DNA from: a virus
DNA: 20,385 bases
Virus record (IMG/VR): IMGVR_UViG_3300033148_002659
Coordinates: 1 to 20,385 of that record
Reading direction: 5' to 3' (one strand)
Shown here: positions 7,210 to 14,100 of the stretch, piece by piece
How the letters are laid out: every line of letters begins with the position of its first letter
Position numbering within the stretch: the stretch's first letter is position 1
The notes under the pieces: model-generated
Databases searched by the model: none
What the model was told of the DNA's origin: nothing
Seen by the model: the letters and a program-made list of their open reading frames with translations, nothing else
Made by a program: the position numbers and the translations under genes

Positions 7210-7224
7210 AGTTAACTAAACAAA
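7210..7224 (+). promoter_or_regulatory. conserved transcription-start-proximal box, copy 2
   Basis: AGTTAA-CT-AAACAAA starts 8 bases after the -10, the same place as the copy at 613-627. It is followed directly by the SD (AAAGGAA). Confidence 0.55.
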
Positions 7225-7233
7225 GGAACTGAA

Positions 7234-7659
7234 ATGAACAAGAAATTTAGGGTTGAGATAAAAAGTGTCAAAATTTCAAAGTTCTCAAGTCGGGAAACAT
7301 TTTGTTATCAAGCATCGGTTTATGTTAATGGGAAGCGAGCCTTTATTGCCAGCAATGATGGCTCAGGTGGTAGCGACCGCTATCTTTCAATTAACAAAAA
7401 TGTGTTTGACTCATTTTTCGACAGCGTCTCTCAGATTGATTGTGAAAGCTTGATTGCAGATTTGTTGGGACAATATCAGAAAATTAAAGATATGAACAGG
7501 GAGTCTAAGACTAAAACCATGTTCAAGAAATTGCCAGGAGATGATGTTTATTTCAGCGCAAATGCAGTCGGACAGCAAGCCATTGACTATATTTTGAGCA
7601 AATACCCAAATGCTGAAATTTATAGTACGAAAGGACACAAATACATAGCTATGATTTAG
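7234..7659 (+). CDS. hypothetical protein, 141 aa, own promoter and terminator
   Basis: The family is not recognised. It is a small soluble protein; the N-terminal half is rich in predicted strands (for example FCYQASVYVNGKRAFIA, about 23-39) with a Gly/Ser-rich turn (SNDGSGGSDR, 40-49), and the C-terminal 40 residues look like a separate small alpha/beta unit ending in KGHKYIAMI. It has a strong SD and a dedicated promoter and terminator, so it is a self-contained transcription unit expressed apart from the tail genes. Its control region resembles that of the helicase operon, so the two are likely expressed together. Confidence 0.8.
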   Translation: MNKKFRVEIKSVKISKFSSRETFCYQASVYVNGKRAFIASNDGSGGSDRYLSINKNVFDSFFDSVSQIDCESLIADLLGQYQKIKDMNRESKTKTMFKKLPGDDVYFSANAVGQQAIDYILSKYPNAEIYSTKGHKYIAMI

Positions 7660-7681
7660 CTAAACCCGGTCTTACATTTAA

Positions 7682-7708
7682 CCGCCCAAGAAATTGGGCG
7701 GGTTTTTT
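7682..7708 (+). terminator. strong rho-independent terminator
   Basis: A perfect 8-bp stem CCGCCCAA/TTGGGCGG (7682-7689 with 7694-7701) with a GAAA tetraloop, followed by G and six T. It closes the 141-aa gene and separates the cargo genes from the tail operon. Confidence 0.95.
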
Positions 7709-7713
7709 GTTAC

Positions 7714-7741
7714 TTGACAAATATTTATTTTGCGCTATAAT
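7714..7741 (+). promoter_or_regulatory. sigma70-like promoter placed for a leaderless tail-operon transcript
   Basis: TTGACA (7714-7719), a 16-base spacer, then TATAAT (7736-7741), both perfect consensus. The likely start codon ATG (7748) begins only six bases after the -10, so transcription would start at or within a base or two of the A of the ATG. No SD is present upstream. The shared box of the other promoters is absent. Confidence 0.8.
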
Positions 7742-7747
7742 GATGAT

Positions 7748-8059
7748 ATGAATATAGTTTATTTTTTAGTGTTGGCGCTGGCAACTTACAGGATGACTTC
7801 TTTGCTTTATCAAGAGAAGGGGCCTTTTAATCTATTTGGGGTGATTAGAAAAATGTTTGGGGTGATCCATGTGGACAAAGAACCCGTTGGATACCCTGAT
7901 ACCTTTGGCGGGAATTTGTTTGAATGTTTTTGGTGTTTGAGTGTGTGGGTGGGAGCAGGTGCAACTTTGGTGTATATTTTTTTGCCTGAAATTTCATTTT
8001 ATTTTGCACTCCCGCTCGCTTTAAGCACAATTTCTATTATTATAGAAGGGGGTTTATAA
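7748..8059 (+). CDS. DUF1360 family membrane protein
   Basis: A 103-residue protein with the DUF1360 pattern: a first hydrophobic helix (about 3-20) with ATYRMTSLLYQEKGPFN just inside and after it, then ECFWCLSVWVG (59-69, Cys60 and Cys63) opening a second membrane segment (about 62-80), and a third at 82-99. The family is common in phages and Gram-positive bacteria, and its function is not known to me. The reading frame extends upstream to a TTG at 7730, but that overlaps the promoter -10, so the ATG at 7748 is chosen. It is the first gene after the promoter of the tail operon and may be made from a leaderless message. Confidence 0.85.
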   Translation: MNIVYFLVLALATYRMTSLLYQEKGPFNLFGVIRKMFGVIHVDKEPVGYPDTFGGNLFECFWCLSVWVGAGATLVYIFLPEISFYFALPLALSTISIIIEGGL

Positions 8060-8060
8060 A

Positions 8061-8399
8061 ATGGCATGTACTAATTGCACGGGGAAAAAGCGCGCTGTTA
8101 AACCAACGACTCTACCAAAAAGGACGGCGGATTATATCGAAGGGGAAGATGGCTTTCTTGAAGTCGCTTATAAGGGAGTTCGGCTATCTGTTGTCGGAAG
8201 ATTCAGCTATCACCTGTACAAATTTGAACCGGGGGCCAAGAGACGTATTGATAAACGTGACGCTAAATGGTTTATTGAGAATATCAAGGGGTTTAGTGAG
8301 GTTAAACCAAAGCGCGTGTATAAGAAGAAATTATCCGAGGTAAAAAGTGGGACTGAAAGCGAAGACACCCCATCAATTAGCGTACCAGCAAATATTTAG
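8061..8399 (+). CDS. small phage protein, 112 aa, probable structural or assembly role
   Basis: Not firmly recognised. It begins with a CTNC cysteine pair (residues 3-6), then a region with a short predicted beta core (about 32-58: FLEVAYKGVRLSV, then YHLYKFEPG) and RRIDKRDAKWF (61-71), a pattern seen in small phage proteins of head or tail modules. The C-terminal 40 residues are basic and then Ser/Glu-rich, likely disordered. The SD is GGGGG about 8 bases upstream. It begins one base after the DUF1360 gene and lies just before the gp10-like gene. Confidence 0.7.
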   Translation: MACTNCTGKKRAVKPTTLPKRTADYIEGEDGFLEVAYKGVRLSVVGRFSYHLYKFEPGAKRRIDKRDAKWFIENIKGFSEVKPKRVYKKKLSEVKSGTESEDTPSISVPANI

Positions 8400-8814
8400 C
8401 AATGCTTTATGGTTTTTTGAAGAGGGCATGAAAGATTTTGTTGACTTGGTACATACCGACTTTCTACTTACTGTTAAGACCTGGAAAACCAAGCCTGTAT
8501 TTCAGAAAACTGTGAAGGATGCTCGAAAGGCTATTAAGGGGCAAGTCTCAACTGATAATGATATTTATAGGTATGTCAGTGCGGGAACGAAAGTGAGATA
8601 TGCCACTATGTCAATGGATTTTGCGGCGAAAACTAGACCGGGAAGTATTTCTAGTGGGAGTGGGCGTGGTGGTGTATTATTTGTGAATAAGAAATATCCA
8701 AGACCGGGGATCGAGGCAAGAAAATTTGACAAACAAATTAAGGATAGAAGAAAAGGGGCGTTCGTGTTAATTATGGAAACTAGATTAGTGCAAATAGCGG
8801 AGGCAATGCAATGA
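8347..8814 (+). CDS. HK97 gp10-like minor tail / tail-completion protein
   Basis: A 155-residue protein, the usual length for this group, with an N-terminal helix, a central segment DIYRYVSAGTKVRYATMS (about 72-89), a Gly/Ser-rich loop (98-110) and KKYPRPGIEARKFDKQIKD (114-132), as in proteins that join the head-tail connector to the tail tube. The position immediately before the major tail protein supports this. The start is uncertain: GTG at 8347 has a CCGAGG SD six bases upstream but overlaps the previous gene by 53 bases; an ATG at 8428 would give a shorter protein, with its SD too close. It ends in an ATGA overlap with the next gene. Confidence 0.7.
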   Translation: MGLKAKTPHQLAYQQIFSNALWFFEEGMKDFVDLVHTDFLLTVKTWKTKPVFQKTVKDARKAIKGQVSTDNDIYRYVSAGTKVRYATMSMDFAAKTRPGSISSGSGRGGVLFVNKKYPRPGIEARKFDKQIKDRRKGAFVLIMETRLVQIAEAMQ

Positions 8815-10280
8815 CAGGTGAAATTCATTTTGATGCTGGGATGACGGCTCTTTTCGCTCAACCAGGCGGGGCCGGGAAAGATATAGTGTATTTGGGATGT
8901 CACGATGTAGAAAGTATTGATGAGCCGCTTGGTGATTATACCCCTAGATTTTGTCCTGACCCAAGCGGGACTAATAGATGGCTTACCGTAGGTGAAGAGC
9001 ATGCGCCGCCAGAAGCCGTTACATTTGATATTACAGAAGATGTGACTGGCGCTCTATCTATTTTGAGAGAGCAAAAATGCCCAATTCCAATATATATCAA
9101 TTTAGCATGCGGTACGCGGCGCGATGTGTTTGTGGGTGCTGTCAAAACATTTATTGCCGACGTGCGTAAAATTACTAGCAGAACGATTAACAATCTCTTG
9201 ATGCGAGAAAGTAGTGAGCGGATGGAGGCAACCTATTCTTTAGCGGCGGCACCACCGCTAATTGAGATACGTAGCCTAACAGCGGTTACGCTAGAAGAAA
9301 GTGAAACAGAGACTCTTAATGACATTAGTTTTTGCAGTGACCAAAGATGTGCGGGTGTTTGCGGGGACGAATCAGAACTTTGTGAGGTTGGTTTTGTATC
9401 AGCAAGCGCGGGCACGGCGGCGGCGGCAAATATTCTAGGCACTACAAATAGTGGCGTGGATTGGGCATCAACCGCGACTCAGCCTTTTGCAATTGTAGAG
9501 GATGTTGTTAGTTCAACTTGTTTTGATATTGACAAAGACACTTCCAGATGGCTTGTAGTACGGGGTACAGAGGTTGCGCCCGCTAACCCAGTAGAAATCG
9601 CATATAGCGACGACTCCGGGGCGACTTGGGCGCTTGTAGACGTTGAGGCGGCGGATACCCGTTTTGCAAATGATAGCGGCGCGCTATGGTCATTGGATAG
9701 CCGTCATATTTGGCTAGTTGCGACTGAGGGGTATGTCTTCTTTTCTAGTGACGGCGGATTGACTTGGGCACCTCAAACAGAAGGTGACGTGACCGCCGAA
9801 GATATGAACGCGGTTCATTTTATCAATCAAAACGTTGGTGCTATTGCAGCAGATAATGGAATTGTATTGGTAACAGACGACGGCGGGACAACGTGGGCAA
9901 CAACCACAACAGTAGTGACGGGAACGCCAAATGTCTATTGTGTCAAGATTTTTAATGAAAATAAAATATACGTAGGTACAGCAGATGGTCATGTTTATGT
10001 GACCTTTGATGGGGGTGTTACTTGGGAGTCACAAGTTCAGGTATTGGCAGGGGCCGTGAATGATATTGATTTTTCTAATGAGTTTGTTTTGTGGGCGGTA
10101 ATTGATACAGCGGCACCGGTGGGAGCGGTTTATCGAACTAAAAACGGCGGCACTGATTGGGAAAGCATCACGACTCCTACAAATACAGGGTTAAATGCAA
10201 TTTATGCGTGTAACTCAAATACAGCATATGCAGTAGGCAGCGATGCTGGCGGGGCATTTATCACAAAGGTATATGGTTAA
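8811..10280 (+). CDS. major tail tube protein fused to an Asp-box beta-propeller
   Basis: Residues 1 to about 170 look like a phage tail tube subunit by composition and position (between the gp10-like gene and the chaperone/tape measure). A linker with four cysteines follows (174, 180, 184, 190). From about 205 to the end there are six Asp-box-type motifs (S/T-x-D/N-x-G-x-T/D-W) at 211-218, 266-273, 312-319, 355-362, 398-405 and 443-450, spaced 43-55 residues apart. This is the pattern of YCF48/sialidase-type beta-propellers, one motif per blade. At 489 residues it is about twice the usual tube protein; the extra domain should project from the tail surface and may bind glycans or host structures. 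No catalytic sialidase residues are recognisable. Confidence 0.8.
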   Translation: MTGEIHFDAGMTALFAQPGGAGKDIVYLGCHDVESIDEPLGDYTPRFCPDPSGTNRWLTVGEEHAPPEAVTFDITEDVTGALSILREQKCPIPIYINLACGTRRDVFVGAVKTFIADVRKITSRTINNLLMRESSERMEATYSLAAAPPLIEIRSLTAVTLEESETETLNDISFCSDQRCAGVCGDESELCEVGFVSASAGTAAAANILGTTNSGVDWASTATQPFAIVEDVVSSTCFDIDKDTSRWLVVRGTEVAPANPVEIAYSDDSGATWALVDVEAADTRFANDSGALWSLDSRHIWLVATEGYVFFSSDGGLTWAPQTEGDVTAEDMNAVHFINQNVGAIAADNGIVLVTDDGGTTWATTTTVVTGTPNVYCVKIFNENKIYVGTADGHVYVTFDGGVTWESQVQVLAGAVNDIDFSNEFVLWAVIDTAAPVGAVYRTKNGGTDWESITTPTNTGLNAIYACNSNTAYAVGSDAGGAFITKVYG

Positions 10281-10290
10281 TCAGTAGTCC

Positions 10291-10341
10291 CAGGCGGGCG
10301 CGTTAAGGATTTTGTCTCCTTTGCTTTAGCGCGTTCGCCTG
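10291..10341 (+). promoter_or_regulatory. 18-bp RNA hairpin with anti-SD loop before the chaperone gene
   Basis: Strand 10291-10308 (CAGGCGGGCGCGTTAAGG) pairs along all 18 bases with 10324-10341 when G-U pairs are allowed; the four G-U pairs work only in the rightward transcript. The 15-base loop contains TCTCCTTT (10315-10322), the exact complement of AAAGGAGA (10348-10355), the SD of the next gene. No proper U-tract follows (only TTTC), so it is a weak terminator at best. It may serve as an attenuator, RNA-processing or stability element, or translation switch between the abundant tail protein and the scarce chaperone. Confidence 0.8.
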
Positions 10342-10361
10342 TTTCAAAAAGGAGAATAATA

Positions 10362-10892
10362 ATGGTAGAGTACACATTAAAAGCAGTTTCGCAAATAGTA
10401 TTTCAAGAATTGCAGACCGGGACAAAACAGCAATTTATTAAAAATGGAAAAATCCTATCCCCGCCAACGTATGATACCGTATTACCCAACAACAAAACAC
10501 AGCAATTTGAACATGACGCAACTACAATCATTGATGAAAAGACAAGTGAAAAAGAACGCATTTTATGGCGGCGCTACTTGGCTGACACCAAAGAATTAGG
10601 AGTTGCCATAAACCAAAAACTCTTCAATTATATCTTCTTCGAGGGCGTGGATTGCGAGGTGTCAGAGGATTGGAAAAATAAAATGAAATGGCTTGGAGTT
10701 GAACTTCCAGACAACGATTTTGATATTAAGGTCAAGTTTGTCTCTTCTGAGATTGCCAAGACCCCGGAAGACATTATGACACTTTTTACTGAGGTAATGA
10801 AATTGAGCGCACGGGGGGTTGACCAGCAATTGATTGATAACGCTGAGGCCACATTTCGGGGTTCACTACCGAAGAAGGAACAAACAGATTGA
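10362..10892 (+). CDS. tail assembly chaperone, short form
   Basis: A 176-residue acidic/helical protein in the position of lambda gpG, between the tail tube and tape measure genes. The sequence shows an early TLKAVSQIVFQ strand/helix segment, a central WRRYLADTKELGVAINQKLF stretch (about 69-88), and a helical C-terminus (IMTLFTEVMKLSARG, about 138-152). Assignment rests mainly on gene order and the overlapping second frame. The SD (AAAGGAGA, GGAG seven bases from the ATG) is strong but complementary to the upstream hairpin loop. The C-terminal 53 bases lie in the overlap with an open frame in +1, where a ribosome shift would make a longer protein. Confidence 0.75.
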   Translation: MVEYTLKAVSQIVFQELQTGTKQQFIKNGKILSPPTYDTVLPNNKTQQFEHDATTIIDEKTSEKERILWRRYLADTKELGVAINQKLFNYIFFEGVDCEVSEDWKNKMKWLGVELPDNDFDIKVKFVSSEIAKTPEDIMTLFTEVMKLSARGVDQQLIDNAEATFRGSLPKKEQTD

Positions 10893-11112
10893 ACTCAGGA
10901 AGCTCTTAAACTGGAATGATAAACAATCAAACTGGATGTTTTCGCCAAGATTCCTTGAGCTTCAAACCGCTCACCATTGGGGCTACAAAGTGTATGAATG
11001 GGACACTCTGGAAACAGAGGAGCGCAAGGCTGAAGCAGTAGCATTTATGAATGTATCTAGCATGATGCAATTCTACAATAACTATCTGAATGAGAAAAAA
11101 CAGAAAAAATAA
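10834..11112 (+). CDS. tail assembly chaperone extension, read by +1 (or -2) frameshift
   Basis: An open frame in +1 relative to the chaperone gene, opening after a stop at 10831-10833 and ending just before the tape measure ATG. It has no SD-supported start early in the frame; the first ATG (10936) also lacks an SD. The content (for example WGYKVYEWDTLETEERKAEA, a 'W...W/Y-E-W-D...E-E' pattern) resembles the T-part of G/GT-type chaperones. The shift must happen between 10834 and 10892; one candidate is ACA TTT CGG at 10851-10859, where Phe-tRNA could re-pair from UUU to UUC with a rare-type CGG waiting. A shift there would give a 249-residue fusion. The site is not proven. Confidence 0.65.
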   Translation: MITLRPHFGVHYRRRNKQIELRKLLNWNDKQSNWMFSPRFLELQTAHHWGYKVYEWDTLETEERKAEAVAFMNVSSMMQFYNNYLNEKKQKK

Positions 11113-14100
11113 ATGGAAGAAATTGGTCTAGTAGCAATATTTGATGTCTCGCAATTTAGCCGGGGATTAAATCAATATATCCGAGGTGTTAATAGCGCTA
11201 CCAATGAGACAAAGAGCGCTGCTGACTCTGGATTCAGTTTTGCAAGAGTATTTGAGGTGGCGGTTGGGAATTCACTGGCATTTGTTGCCACACAAGTTAT
11301 ACCCCAACTCATTGGGGCGTTTAGTAAACTTGCAACCACAATTGTAGCAGATGCAATTTCTTTTGAGAGCGCGTGGGCCGGGGTCACAAAAACAACCGAT
11401 GGGTTAACAGACAGCACGGGGTATTTAACAGATGCGGGCTTTGAGTTGCAAACTCAATTTAGAGCACTCTCAAAAGAAATCCCCATCACCATCGAAGAGT
11501 TAATGGCTATTGGGGAAATTGGGGGGCAATTAGGAATTCAACAAGATAACCTGATTAGTTTTACTGAAACCGTAGCCGCTTTAGGAGAAACCACCAACCT
11601 AAGCACGGAAGCGGCTGCTATTGGGCTTGCTCAAATGGCAAATGTGATGGGAACAAGCCAGGATGAAATTAGTAATCTTGGCAGTGCTCTTGTTTATTTG
11701 GGGAATAACAGCGCAACCACAGAAAGAGATATTCTAAATTTTGCTCAACGAATAGCCGGGGCCGGGGCTATCGCAGGACTTACAGAAGGTGACGTGCTTG
11801 GCATCGGGGCCGCCTTTAGCAGTGTTGGAGTTAATGCAGAAGCAGGCGGCACGGCGGTTCAAAAGACTATTTTCTCTATGAATGAAGCCGTTTTAACTGG
11901 CGGCGATAAACTTGAAACTTTTGCTGAAACTGCTGGGTTAAGTGCAACTGATTTTGCTCAATTGTGGGAAGTTGACGCTTCTGAGGCGTTCACTATGTTT
12001 GTTGCCGGGCTGGGCAAAAGTGGCGATGAAGCATTGGGCGTCCTGAATGATTTAGAGTTAAAGGATTCGAGATTGCAGCAAGCATTTTTGTCACTAGCTC
12101 AAAATAGTGATATATTAAATGACTCAATCTATAATGCGAATGATGCGTTTGCAGAGAATACAGCATTGCAAACAGAGGCAGAACAAAGATACAGAACAAC
12201 CGCATCTCAGATGCAATTGATGAAAAATAACATTAGGGATGTTGGAATTGAAATGGGTTCTGCTCTGCTGCCAGCGATTAACGATTTTATAAGCGCAATC
12301 ATTCCTTTAGTCCAACAATACGGGCCGCAATTGCGCAAGTTTTTTGTTGAAATCGGGGAATTAGCATTGCAAGTAGTTGACATTTTTGCAAAATTCGCCA
12401 GCGGCGACATATCAGGCGGGTTTGAGTCGCTTGGAATAAGCTTTGAAACCGTGACTAGCGTTTTTGAGAAGGTCAAAGAAGTCGTTGGAATAGCAGTCGA
12501 TTTCTTCATGACTGACATTCTCCCACGGCTACAAGAATTTGCAAATAACATGATACCTGCTTTTGAGTACGTGCGTGATGAAGGTATTAAGATTTTTGAG
12601 GCATTTGTAGCAAATATTGGGCCTATATGGGAAGGTGTCAAGAAAATATTTATTGGGCTAACTGACTTTCTTACAGGATTTATTGAAATTGTTAGCGGTA
12701 TGTTTACAGGCGATTTTGGGTTAATTTGGGAAGGCGTTAAAACAATGCTTTCTGGGGTATGGACATTCATCATCGGTATTTTTCAAGCCGCCTTTGCGAC
12801 CATTGCCTCATTGCTGGGTGTTAAAATGACCGCTCTTCAAACAACTATTTCTCAAATATGGGAGATTATCAAAGCGGTATTCATTATTTCTTGGACTGCT
12901 ATCACAAATTGGTTAAGCACGGCGTGGGATAACATTGTAAAATTTACAGGAACCGCGCTTGAAAATATGTCTAATGGCGTCTCTAATGCAGTGCAATCTA
13001 TTAGGCAATTTTTTGTTAATGGTTTTAATGGCATTGCGAGTTTTATTTCTAATGTGCTTGATTCAATTGGGCAATTCTTTACAAAGGGATTTGAAAACAT
13101 TTTCAATATTACTTCTAGCACACTGCAATCAATATTTGCCTTTATTACAACAACTTTTGGGAATGTTAAAACGTTCATACAAAATACGTGGAGTGTTGTC
13201 GCTTCTATTACAAGTTCTGTATGGAATACTATTATATCTGGCATAACTGTTGCTTTGGCTTTTCTTACAACGGCTTTTGGAAATATTAAGACGTTCATAC
13301 AAAATACATGGGACACTATCGCTTCTGTTACGGGCTCTGTTTGGAGCGCTATCGTGTCTGGCATAGCTGCTGCCATAACATTTGTAAAGAATGTCTTGGC
13401 AGTTGCGCTAGGCGCAATTCTAGCATTAGTTACTGGCGATATGGAAAGTTTTAACCAAATTATTACGGCGGCATGGACAATCATTAAAGATTTCATTACC
13501 AATACAGTTAACAATATACTCACAGTTATTATTACTGTGTTTAATAATGTCAAAGATACAGTTATTGCAAATATTACAGAATTGGTTAATGCAACTATTG
13601 CTCTATTTATTGCCTTTGGAAACATGGTTGTCAACAATATCACAGAATTTGTGAATGCTACTATTGCCTTATTTGTTGCGCTTGGAAATATGATTGTCAA
13701 TAATATTACAACTTTTGTTAATGCTTCGGTGGCTCTGTTCATTGCCTTTAAGAATATGGCGATTAACAATATCACAATCTTTGTAAATGCAACAGTTGCA
13801 TTATTTGTTGCGCTTGGAAATATGATTGTGGCAAATATTACAACTTTTGTTAATGCTTCGGTGGCTCTATTTGTAGCATTTAAGAATATGGTTGTCAATA
13901 ATGTCACGACTTTTGTCAACGCAACCATTGCTTTATTTGTTGCTCTTGGCAATATGATTGTCAATAATATGACAGAATTTGTTAATGCTTCAATCGCTTT
14001 ATTCAATGTGCTAAAAGCAGAACTGCCCAGGATTGTTACAAATTTAGCCAGAGCGGTTGTAACAAAATTCAATGAAATAAAGGATAAGGTCACTAATGCT

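Noticed and set aside
7730-7747. TTG start at 7730 for the DUF1360 gene
   Set aside because: The codons overlap the promoter -10 and would add MRYNDD before the natural N-terminal helix. The ATG at 7748 fits the family start.
10291-10355. Classical H-type pseudoknot from the hairpin loop and SD
   Set aside because: Only six bases join the 18-bp stem to the SD strand, too few to span the stem. Kept only as alternative pairings or a partly melted form.
10813-10818. Run of six G considered as the chaperone frameshift site
   Set aside because: In the +1 frame a stop codon follows at 10831-10833, so a +1 or -2 shift here would stop at once and could not reach the extension.
12207-12773. 188-codon minus-strand open frame
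   Set aside because: It is a mirror of the tape measure coding sequence with no start signals and no recognisable product.
13573-14034. Regular 66-bp repeats considered as a CRISPR array or DNA satellite
   Set aside because: There are no unique spacers, the units are in frame and code for a smooth helical repeat, and the differences are mostly synonymous.
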